DNA of 6,306 nt from Oxalobacter formigenes (GTDB lineage Bacteria > Pseudomonadota > Gammaproteobacteria > Burkholderiales > Burkholderiaceae_D), in the NCBI GenBank assembly GCA_019424645.1, contig JAHYZB010000053.1, positions 2,963 through 9,268 on the forward strand, written 5' to 3'. This document shows positions 1 through 5,475 of the stretch, one piece after another. How positions within the stretch are numbered: the first letter of the stretch is position 1; every line of letters starts with the position of its first letter. Under the pieces are notes generated by a model. That model saw nothing but the letters and a program-made list of their open reading frames with translations, did no database searches and had not been told where the DNA came from. The translations under genes were made by a program, and so were the position numbers.

Positions 1-1
1 T

Positions 2-1822
2 ATCATTATCGGGGACAAGGGGCATATAGACGGTGTCCAGAACACAGTTACGTACAATCTGTCACTGGTGCTCGACGTGTCCAATTCCATGTACGCCGGG
101 CTTGACAACGGCAATACACGTCTCGCCTCCTCTGTCGAAGCACTGAACAACCTGATCGATTCCATTGCTGCCCAGACAGCTCAGGGAGGGCTAACCGTCA
201 ATATCCAGCTGGTCGGATTCCATTCCAGCGCATTCGAAAACAGCTGGCTCTCCGTAACTCAGGACAATGTTGACGAACTCAAGGGTTACGTGAACGAACT
301 GGCCAATCACATCAGGGATGGAGGAGCGTCCAATACCAATTATCAGGCGGCCTTCGAAGAAGTCTGCCACTGGTTTGCAAAACAGTCTGCCCTCCCTCCT
401 GTTCAGGGAATGGAAGTGGTCAATAAAGTATATTTTATCTCTGATGGAGCTCCCAATTCCATTTCTGCAAATGGCGCCGTCATCAATTACGATTCGTTGC
501 ACCATCAGCCAGACTGGCCTGCCAGTTGGCCGCATAATTCCTATGCTCCGGATTATTTCATTTATGCCCAGCAATACGTTCTTTCTCATACGGACGGCTA
601 TGAAAAACTGCTGGATATGGTCCCCGGTCTGGAAATGAACAGCGCCGGTTTCGCCGGATCGGGACTGGATAGTGGTACGCTGGATCATTTCGACAATACG
701 GGAGGAGGCCAGATTCTCCATAACAGTCATGATCTGAACGAATTTCTCAAACCCGGCGTTGTTGTTCCTCCAGTCGATGCAGACCGGGATACCGTCTATG
801 CGGGTGCAGGCAACGACATCGTTTTCGGCGATCACGTCTATTATAAAGGTGAAGTTGGCGTCGAACTCGACGGTGCGACGGCACTCGCCGTAGCAGTGGC
901 TGCAGCAGGAGGCGACGCCAGCAGCAACGCAAGTATACATGCTTACCTGATGGCACATCCGGAATTTGCCGATACGCTTGGCGACCCCAACGAGGCCAGT
1001 AACCAGAACGATCTCCTGATCGGAGGAACCGGCCACGACATTCTTGTCGGACAGGGTGGCAACGATGTCCTTATCGGTGACGGCGACAACAGTCTGACGC
1101 AAAAAGGCAGTCTGGATCATCTCGACTATCTGATGGGTACCCATGTCCAGGGAGATGATCTGGCGGCCGGAATCCATCATCTCTTCGATCATGGTACGGC
1201 ACAGGAAATCCACGATTTCACGAGCGGTATTGAACATTCGGGCATAGAAAGCGGGCATGACGGTAACGACCACCTTTTCGGAGGTACCGGTAACGATATC
1301 CTGCTGGGCATGGGTGGAAACGATCATCTCTACGGAGGTGAAGGCCATGATATCCTGCTCGGCGGCAGCGGCAACGATGTACTGGCCGGCGGCAAGGGCG
1401 ACGACATTGTGTCCGGCGGTACCGGTAACGATACATTCAAATATAATGCCGGCGATCTGGACGGTGTGACTCACGGCGATACCATTACGGATTTCCATCT
1501 TGGCAATCTGAACGAGTCGAACGGAAAGATCGATGTGAATGCCGATGTGCTCGATATCAGTGAACTGATCACGGGTCATGACAAGCCAGTCAGTCTGGAA
1601 TCGCTTGTGAACGGTGGCTATCTCAGCTTCGATGACGTGAAGGAAAATGCTGACGGCACATTGACGGTCAAACTGTCTATCGATGTGGACGGTCATGACG
1701 GAAGCGCCCAAATGACCAATCTGGCGACGATAACCATGTCCGGTTTCGACCATCATGGAGGGACTGACATCGTTCAGGAATTGATGAATCAGCTGGTACA
1801 CAACGAGAACATCAAATTCTAG
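2..1822 (+). CDS. C-terminal part of a VWA-RTX type I secreted adhesin/exoprotein (5' end outside window)
   Basis: The frame is open to the left edge, so this is the last 606 residues of a longer protein; the GTG at 68 lies inside the VWA domain and is not a start. Residues are numbered from the codon at 2. A von Willebrand A domain covers about 15-250, with MIDAS metal-site residues D25-x-S27-x-S29 after a hydrophobic strand, a likely Thr at 112 (NTNY), and D148 in FISDG. RTX nonapeptides follow at 267-275, 336-359 and 418-480. The last ~125 residues (about 478-585 plus tail) match the type I secretion C-terminal target domain of the VCA0849 subclass: GDTITDF, an LDIS-EL step, then alternating strands. 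Family knowledge: such proteins leave through an ABC exporter/TolC-like channel, fold on binding external Ca2+, and act in attachment or biofilm. No exporter gene is in the window, so the cell-surface role is inferred. A terminator follows directly. Confidence 0.9.
   Translation: MIIGDKGHIDGVQNTVTYNLSLVLDVSNSMYAGLDNGNTRLASSVEALNNLIDSIAAQTAQGGLTVNIQLVGFHSSAFENSWLSVTQDNVDELKGYVNELANHIRDGGASNTNYQAAFEEVCHWFAKQSALPPVQGMEVVNKVYFISDGAPNSISANGAVINYDSLHHQPDWPASWPHNSYAPDYFIYAQQYVLSHTDGYEKLLDMVPGLEMNSAGFAGSGLDSGTLDHFDNTGGGQILHNSHDLNEFLKPGVVVPPVDADRDTVYAGAGNDIVFGDHVYYKGEVGVELDGATALAVAVAAAGGDASSNASIHAYLMAHPEFADTLGDPNEASNQNDLLIGGTGHDILVGQGGNDVLIGDGDNSLTQKGSLDHLDYLMGTHVQGDDLAAGIHHLFDHGTAQEIHDFTSGIEHSGIESGHDGNDHLFGGTGNDILLGMGGNDHLYGGEGHDILLGGSGNDVLAGGKGDDIVSGGTGNDTFKYNAGDLDGVTHGDTITDFHLGNLNESNGKIDVNADVLDISELITGHDKPVSLESLVNGGYLSFDDVKENADGTLTVKLSIDVDGHDGSAQMTNLATITMSGFDHHGGTDIVQELMNQLVHNENIKF
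1007..1078 (+). repeat. RTX nonapeptide block 2 (coding)
   Basis: This codes for residues 336-359 of the adhesin fragment: NDLLI, then GGTGHDILV and GQGGNDVLI, in the GGxGxDxUx Ca2+-binding pattern. One unit has His in place of the usual Asn before the Asp. A single earlier unit, AGAGNDIVF, is coded at 800-826, followed by a roughly 60-residue non-repeat spacer beginning GDHVYYKG. That order of RTX unit, spacer and RTX units resembles the C-termini of LapA-type adhesins. Confidence 0.85.
1253..1441 (+). repeat. RTX nonapeptide block 3, seven tandem units (coding)
   Basis: Seven consecutive 27-base units code for residues 418-480: GHDGNDHLF, GGTGNDILL, GMGGNDHLY, GGEGHDILL, GGSGNDVLA, GGKGDDIVS and GGTGNDTFK. 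In this family each pair of units forms a turn of a parallel beta-roll that binds Ca2+ outside the cell. The DNA units differ at many third positions, so the array does not look freshly expanded. The last unit runs straight into the secretion-signal domain. Confidence 0.92.
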
Positions 1823-1840
1823 TTTTGACGCCTGTCCTTC

Positions 1841-1870
1841 AGGGAATGCTGTCGCAGCATTCCCTTTTTT
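1841..1870 (+). terminator. Strong intrinsic terminator of the adhesin gene
   Basis: A perfect 10-bp stem, AGGGAATGCT (1841-1850) with AGCATTCCCT (1856-1865), has a GTCGC loop and runs into six T residues (1865-1870). It starts 19 bases after the adhesin stop codon. It should separate adhesin transcription from the transporter gene, which implies that the latter has its own promoter. Confidence 0.92.
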
Positions 1871-1989
1871 CATTTATTGAACAGACCTGTCCGAAAGATG
1901 CCTGTCTTGTGCACTCTGGTCAACGCCGCCCTCCAATCCCTGTCATTTGATGTAAGATTGCTTCTTTTCCCGCTCGCATCCGACACAAC

Positions 1990-2853
1990 ATGAATCCATC
2001 GACGTCCGCCAAAGGTTATTTGCTCGCCCTGTCGGCAACCGTCTTGTGGAGCACGACGTTTCCGCTGGCACGGCTTATCGCTTTTTCCATGTCTCCGGTC
2101 GAACTGGCCTTCTGGCGCTGGCTGTTCACGTTTTCCTGCATGTTGCCCTTCGGCTGTGTCGTGGTCGCCGGTGTACTCGGGTTTTCGATGTACAGCATCC
2201 TGATGTTCGAGGCCGGCCGGACGACTGACGCTACCAATATGTCACTCATTGCGGCAACGGCTCCGGTTTTCATGGCCTTTTTTGCCGTTGCATTCCTTCA
2301 CGAGCGCCTGTCTCTTCCACAAGTTTCAGGGCTTGTCATTGCTGTTACCGGCGTTCTGGTTCTGGTATTGAAAGGCGAGTTCCACCGTATCGCCGACCTG
2401 TCCTTTACCATTGGTGACCTCTGGATGTTGCTTGCCGCATCGCTTTTCGCCGTATACAGTATTCTGGTTCGCAGACGCCCTGCCGCCATGCCGCAAAAGG
2501 CGCTGATGACGGCGATGCTCGCTTTTGGCTTTTTCGCGCTCTGCCCTTTGATGGCAGCCGAAGCCTTCTCGTCCGGTTACCATTTTCCCGATAGTCAGAC
2601 TCTCTGGATCATCCTGTATATCGCCGTCATCCCGACCCTCATCGGCTATCTCTTGTGGAACCGGTCGGTGGAATATATTGGCGCGGCCCGTGCCGGCATC
2701 GTCTATTACAGTATCCCGCTCTTTTCCAGCCTGGAAGCGGTCATTCTCCTGCATGAAACGATTTCGATGCCCCAGATCGTCGGCGGCCTGCTGATTATCG
2801 GCGGTATCCTCCTGTCGTCCCTGAACGTGTTGAGACAGCTGATCCGCCATTGA
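1990..2853 (+). CDS. EamA/DMT-family inner-membrane transporter, short loop variant
   Basis: This is a 287-residue integral membrane protein with about ten hydrophobic helices in two homologous halves, the plan of the drug/metabolite transporter superfamily. Visible family marks are the helix 1 pattern LLALSATVLWSTTFPLARL (9-27), SPVELAFWRW (35-44), ATNMSLIAATAPVF (81-94) with a following HER, and in the second half YLLWNRSVEYIGAARAG (220-236) and HETISMPQIVGG (255-266). The substrate cannot be read from sequence; family members export amino acids, metabolites or drugs. Helix 2 (to about 54, MLPF) runs almost directly into helix 3 (57-75) with no basic loop, where relatives usually carry about 20 more residues. 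The start ATG has no clear Shine-Dalgarno. The 167-bp upstream gap holds the adhesin terminator but no good promoter match; TAAGAT at 1953-1958 is a weak -10 candidate. No terminator is visible after the stop. Confidence 0.88.
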   Translation: MNPSTSAKGYLLALSATVLWSTTFPLARLIAFSMSPVELAFWRWLFTFSCMLPFGCVVVAGVLGFSMYSILMFEAGRTTDATNMSLIAATAPVFMAFFAVAFLHERLSLPQVSGLVIAVTGVLVLVLKGEFHRIADLSFTIGDLWMLLAASLFAVYSILVRRRPAAMPQKALMTAMLAFGFFALCPLMAAEAFSSGYHFPDSQTLWIILYIAVIPTLIGYLLWNRSVEYIGAARAGIVYYSIPLFSSLEAVILLHETISMPQIVGGLLIIGGILLSSLNVLRQLIRH

Positions 2854-2869
2854 AAATCTCACTATCGGG

Positions 2870-2891
2870 AGAATCAGGCAAGAATCAGGCA
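2870..2891 (+). repeat. Exact 11-bp tandem direct repeat upstream of the first flavodoxin gene
   Basis: AGAATCAGGCA occurs twice head-to-tail (2870-2880 and 2881-2891) with no mismatch, in the gap between the transporter stop (2853) and the flavodoxin start (2983). The 11-bp period is about one helical turn, so both copies would face the same side of the DNA. The repeat lies about 45-65 bases upstream of the start point predicted from the TATATT box at 2925-2930, where activator sites often sit. An operator role is inferred; a chance slip duplication is the alternative. Confidence 0.5.
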
Positions 2892-2922
2892 GCTTTCACT
2901 CTGTGTTTTCCATATGCAGGGG

Positions 2923-2931
2923 ACTATATTG
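2923..2931 (+). promoter_or_regulatory. Candidate -10 region of the first flavodoxin gene
   Basis: ACTATATTG contains TATATT (2925-2930), five of six to the sigma-70 -10 consensus, 52 bases before the start codon. The same nine bases occur before the second flavodoxin gene at 3678-3686. The -35 position at 17-bp spacing reads TGTGTT (2902-2907), a poor match, which would suit an activator-dependent promoter. Confidence 0.45.
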
Positions 2932-2982
2932 GATTCATGGGGAAACAGAATTTCCTTTTGAAGCCAATAAACGGAGAAAACC

Positions 2983-3522
2983 ATGACAAAAAGTCTGATT
3001 GCTTACTATTCCCGCCGAGGGAAAAACTATTTCGATGGAAAAATCACCGATTTGACGGTTGGCAATACGGAAGTGATCGCCGAAAAAATTGCCCGTATAA
3101 CCGGCGGCGACCTGTTTCATATCGAAGCGGTCAAACCCTACCCTGTCGATTATGATGAATCGACGGAAGTGGCCAAAATCGAACTCGGTGAAAATGCCCG
3201 TCCCGAACTGACCGCGACAGTCAGGAATTTCGACGCTTGCGACGTTATTTATCTGGGCTATCCCATCTGGTGGGGCGTGATGCCGATGCCAGTTATGACT
3301 TTTCTTGAGTCATACAACTTTGCAGGCAAGACTATTGTCCCGTTCTGCACTCACGAAGGCAGCGGCCTCGGGATGAGTGAACACTATATCCGCAAAGCCT
3401 GTCCTGATGCATCGGTTCTGCCGGGTCTGGCGATTATCGGCCATCTCCGGGACAAGGCAGACAGGCATATTGAAGACTGGATGAGAAAGAACGGCCTGCT
3501 TTTGAAACCGACTGGCTCCTGA
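2983..3522 (+). CDS. Flavodoxin-like FMN protein, copy 1 (Flavodoxin_4 type)
   Basis: This is a 179-residue cytoplasmic protein with the flavodoxin fold. It opens with the strand SLIAYYSR (4-11). The phosphate-binding loop ends in GNTEVIAEKIA (27-37), with about 15 extra residues before GNT in place of the classical T-x-T-G-N-T; that arrangement is known in this subfamily. The FMN ring loops are PIWWG (94-98) and PFCTHEGSGLG (120-130). Members bind FMN and act as electron carriers or NAD(P)H-linked quinone/flavin reductases; the partner here is unknown. The ATG has a good Shine-Dalgarno, GGAG at 2973-2976, six bases upstream. The protein aligns without gaps to the neighbouring paralogue over 175 residues, with 94 identities, which supports this start. 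Its C-terminus after about 140 is the least conserved part. Confidence 0.88.
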   Translation: MTKSLIAYYSRRGKNYFDGKITDLTVGNTEVIAEKIARITGGDLFHIEAVKPYPVDYDESTEVAKIELGENARPELTATVRNFDACDVIYLGYPIWWGVMPMPVMTFLESYNFAGKTIVPFCTHEGSGLGMSEHYIRKACPDASVLPGLAIIGHLRDKADRHIEDWMRKNGLLLKPTGS

Positions 3523-3528
3523 AACGAG

Positions 3529-3541
3529 CGAACCCGGTTCG
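3529..3541. repeat. 13-bp palindrome just after the first flavodoxin gene
   Basis: CGAACCCGGTTCG is a perfect inverted repeat around C3535, six bases after the stop codon. As RNA it gives at best a 5-bp stem with a 3-base loop, and no T-run follows, so it is not a convincing intrinsic terminator. It could be a protein-binding palindrome or chance. Confidence 0.3.
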
Positions 3542-3548
3542 AATGAAA

Positions 3549-3609
3549 AACCGGCAACATATAAAAATGCAGAGGTAAAACCCGTTCGGAAACACTTTTC
3601 TTGCCGGTT
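3549..3609. repeat. 9-bp inverted repeat enclosing 43 bp between the flavodoxin genes
   Basis: AACCGGCAA (3549-3557) is the exact reverse complement of TTGCCGGTT (3601-3609). The arms could pair in the RNA to fold the A-rich 43-base interior into a large loop, possibly protecting the 3' end of the first flavodoxin transcript. There is no following U-tract. This is the main structure in the 201-bp gap, apart from the promoter elements near its right end. Confidence 0.35.
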
Positions 3610-3656
3610 CTTCTTCAACGATTCTTTCTACCGGCCACAGTCGCAACCCTCCTCTA

Positions 3657-3685
3657 TTGCATTGCCTTTACCTGTGAACTATATT
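3657..3685 (+). promoter_or_regulatory. Candidate sigma-70-like promoter of the second flavodoxin gene
   Basis: TTGCAT (3657-3662) and TATATT (3680-3685) are separated by 17 bp. The -10 matches five of six consensus bases and the -35 three of six, with TTG intact. Predicted transcription would begin near 3692, giving a short leader of about 30 bases that starts just before the hairpin at 3698-3713. This suggests the second copy is transcribed independently of the first. Confidence 0.5.
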
Positions 3686-3697
3686 GACAGGAGAAGA

Positions 3698-3719
3698 GTT
3701 TGTTTCGACAAACAGGAGG
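3698..3719 (+). promoter_or_regulatory. Leader hairpin with UUCG loop abutting the Shine-Dalgarno
   Basis: GTTTGT (3698-3703) pairs perfectly with ACAAAC (3708-3713) around a TTCG loop, and AGGAGG (3714-3719) begins on the very next base, four bases before the ATG at 3724. With transcription starting near 3692, the hairpin would sit almost at the 5' end of the mRNA. A 5'-terminal stem can slow RNA decay, and one touching the ribosome site can tune initiation. The stem is A/U-rich with a U-A closing pair, so its stability is modest. The Shine-Dalgarno decides the start at 3724 over the in-frame TTG at 3700. Confidence 0.45.
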
Positions 3720-3723
3720 CAAT

Positions 3724-4251
3724 ATGGCAAAAAGTCTGGTCGCTTATTTTTCACGCGGGGAAAACCATCGTTTTGGAGGTGAAATCGTTGACCTCCCGGC
3801 TGGCAATACGGAAATAATCGCAAAAGAAATTGCCGCTCAGGTCAAAGGTGAACTGTTCCGGATAGAAAGACGGGAACCTTATCCGGATGATTACGAGCAA
3901 ACGACCAAAGTCGCGTCAAGCGAACTGATTGAAAATGCCCGTCCGGAACTGACAGCGACAGTCGCGGATTTTGATGCTTACGACGTCATTTTCCTTTGTT
4001 TTCCGATCTGGTGGGACGCCATGCCCATGCCGGTGCTGACTTTTCTGGACACGTATGATTTTTCAGGCAAGGCGGTCATCCCGTTCTGTACCCACGAAGG
4101 CAGCGGGTTCGGCAGAAGCGGACTTTATATCGAAAAAACCTGTCAGAAAGCCAATATAATCCGGGGACTGGCTATCCGGATGGACCGATGCAATGATGAT
4201 GCAAGACAGGTCATAACCGACTGGATAAAGAATCAGAAATGGCTGAGCTGA
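3724..4251 (+). CDS. Flavodoxin-like FMN protein, copy 2 (Flavodoxin_4 type)
   Basis: This 175-residue paralogue of the preceding gene has the same landmarks at the same residue numbers: SLVAYFSR at 4-11, GNTEIIAKEIA at 27-37, NARPELTATV at 71-80 (identical in both), PIWWD at 94-98 and PFCTHEGSGFG at 120-130. It should bind FMN and carry electrons in the cytoplasm. It differs in the FMN-ring loop, where Gly98 of copy 1 is Asp and Gly92 is Cys, and in the whole C-terminus after 140, so redox potential or partner may differ. A longer reading from TTG 3700 would add eight residues. ATG 3724 is preferred because it follows AGGAGG and matches the start of copy 1. The stop lies 3 bp from that of the converging exonuclease gene, leaving no room for a separate terminator. 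Confidence 0.87.
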   Translation: MAKSLVAYFSRGENHRFGGEIVDLPAGNTEIIAKEIAAQVKGELFRIERREPYPDDYEQTTKVASSELIENARPELTATVADFDAYDVIFLCFPIWWDAMPMPVLTFLDTYDFSGKAVIPFCTHEGSGFGRSGLYIEKTCQKANIIRGLAIRMDRCNDDARQVITDWIKNQKWLS

Positions 4252-4254
4252 AAC

Positions 4255-5409
4255 CTATAGGCTTCTGAAGCGCTCACAAGCCGATTTGAAAGAAAAACCG
4301 GCACGTTCGGAACCGTGGGCGTATAGCTCGTCCAAAAACGCTTTTTCTTCCGCCAGATCTTCTTCCCTGATGTCTTTCCACCAGTGCCGGTTGGGGCCGC
4401 TTGTCCCGTCGTGCCACCGGTAGCCGCGTGCTTTCAGACCGTCTTTCGCCTCAAAAGGCGCACCGAATGCCTGCACTGTGACTGTTTTTTTCTCCGCCAG
4501 TTCTAGCAGGCTGGTGAATGCCTGAGGCTGGCAATGAAGCAGCCATGCCAGCGCAAGACAATCGATGGAAGCGCGATGCGCTTCGTAAAAATAGCCTGAT
4601 TTCAACAGTAATTCTTCCTGTTTCAGGTTTTTGAAACCCAGTTCATTCCATGCAATGCCTGTCAGGGAACAGGCCCATTTTTTTTCTTCAAACCCCTTGA
4701 ACCGCTTCTCGAAAAAAGGGCGGTCGAAAGCGGCATTGTGCGCGACGATCAGAACGGCATCGCCAAGAACGTCGGCAACCAGTCCTTCATCAATCCGTTT
4801 GCCACGAACCATATCGTCCGTAATCCCTGTCAATTCCGTAATGAAAGGTGTGATCGGCTTGCCCGGATCTTCGTAAGTGCTGACGATGCGTTCGATGGAC
4901 ACCAGACGGTGTGCCGATGGAGAAAACAGTGCTTTTACAAGCCCCAGCTCGATAATGGCGTCCATTTCGGACGACAGGCCGGTCGTTTCGGTATCCAGAA
5001 TGACGATCGCGATTTCATCGCCTTTCTTTTCGGACAGGGAATACGGCAATGCAACATCGGACTTTGTAAGGGGAATGCGTTCGAGAATTCTGAAGTCGTC
5101 CGTACCGGCCAGCAGTTTGTCCAGACGTTTTTTAAGTGTCTGAAGATCATTTTTGACAATCTCAGGTTTCGGCTCGTTGTCCGGTTCGGCAAACAGATCC
5201 GCCTGTGATGACGGGAACAGGGATTCTTTCATTGGCAGTCCGGGTTTGTTAAACAATTCACAATAATCGTTCTTCCAGACTGAATGATACCGCGAGACGT
5301 TCCTGAAAGCGAATGCAAAAAGACCTGACCCTTTCCTGCTGGCCCAGACCGGCATGTCATTTGGCAAGTCTGATTCTTTTATATCCTGAAAAGAAGATAC
5401 GGATGCCAT
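4255..5409 (-). CDS. DEDDh 3'-5' exonuclease (DNA polymerase III epsilon-like) with N- and C-terminal extensions
   Basis: This is a 384-residue protein with an RNase T/DnaQ-type exonuclease domain at about 133-293. All five acidic/His active-site residues are visible: D139 and E141 in ILDTETTGL, D229 in VAHNAAFDR, and H278 and D283 in AHRASIDCLAL. These bind two metal ions and cut nucleotides from 3' ends. The length and extra domains argue against the replicative proofreading subunit and suggest an accessory repair or nucleic-acid processing enzyme. The N-terminal ~130 residues include an aromatic-rich stretch (PVWASRKGSGLFAF at 20-33, RYHSVWKNDYCELF at 40-53) and a charged, probably helical segment at 82-100. 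The C-terminal part has VQAFGAPFEAKDGLKARGY (312-330), then RW and HWWKDI (342-347), a small module I have no firm name for. The ATG has no clear Shine-Dalgarno; Met19 is an alternative start. Confidence 0.88.
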   Translation of the reverse strand: MASVSSFQDIKESDLPNDMPVWASRKGSGLFAFAFRNVSRYHSVWKNDYCELFNKPGLPMKESLFPSSQADLFAEPDNEPKPEIVKNDLQTLKKRLDKLLAGTDDFRILERIPLTKSDVALPYSLSEKKGDEIAIVILDTETTGLSSEMDAIIELGLVKALFSPSAHRLVSIERIVSTYEDPGKPITPFITELTGITDDMVRGKRIDEGLVADVLGDAVLIVAHNAAFDRPFFEKRFKGFEEKKWACSLTGIAWNELGFKNLKQEELLLKSGYFYEAHRASIDCLALAWLLHCQPQAFTSLLELAEKKTVTVQAFGAPFEAKDGLKARGYRWHDGTSGPNRHWWKDIREEDLAEEKAFLDELYAHGSERAGFSFKSACERFRSL

Positions 5410-5430
5410 ATCGGTATCGGAGTGTTGGCG

Positions 5431-5459
5431 TTTATGATGAATCAGGTAAAAACCGTCAA
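5431..5459 (-). promoter_or_regulatory. Candidate promoter of the exonuclease gene
   Basis: Read on the minus strand, TTGACG (5459-5454, five of six to the -35 consensus) is followed after exactly 17 bp by CATAAA (5436-5431, four of six to the -10). The predicted start near 5424 leaves a leader of about 15 bases before the ATG at 5409, consistent with the absence of a clear Shine-Dalgarno. It lies in the 66-bp gap after the transporter stop, so the exonuclease can be expressed without read-through from that gene. No terminator is visible in this gap. Confidence 0.55.
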
Positions 5460-5475
5460 TAATCAGCTTTTTCTC

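Noticed and set aside
191..1873. 560-codon open frame on the minus strand opposite the adhesin gene
   Set aside because: It mirrors the biased codons of the repetitive RTX region. Its product is low in recognisable domain character, it begins inside the terminator hairpin, and the opposite strand has a fully convincing protein family match.
1823..1989. Search for a promoter of the EamA gene after the terminator
   Set aside because: TTGAAC at 1877-1882 and TAAGAT at 1953-1958 are partial matches, but neither has a partner at acceptable spacing.
2326..2862. 178-codon minus-strand frame opposite the EamA transporter
   Set aside because: The product is highly charged with no recognisable motif, as expected for the antisense of a hydrophobic membrane protein gene.
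2850..3155. 101-codon plus-strand frame overlapping the end of the transporter gene and the start of flavodoxin copy 1
   Set aside because: It overlaps a well-supported gene in another frame, and its product shows no family features.
3700..3723. TTG start giving eight extra residues on flavodoxin copy 2, with its own GGAG upstream
   Set aside because: The codon lies within a hairpin stem, the predicted transcript starts too late to include its Shine-Dalgarno, and the paralogue begins at the ATG-equivalent position.
3545..4303. 12-base match GAAAAACCGGCA shared between the flavodoxin gap (3545-3556) and the exonuclease 3' end (4292-4303)
   Set aside because: A match of this length is about what chance gives in a 6-kb window, and the flanks do not align.
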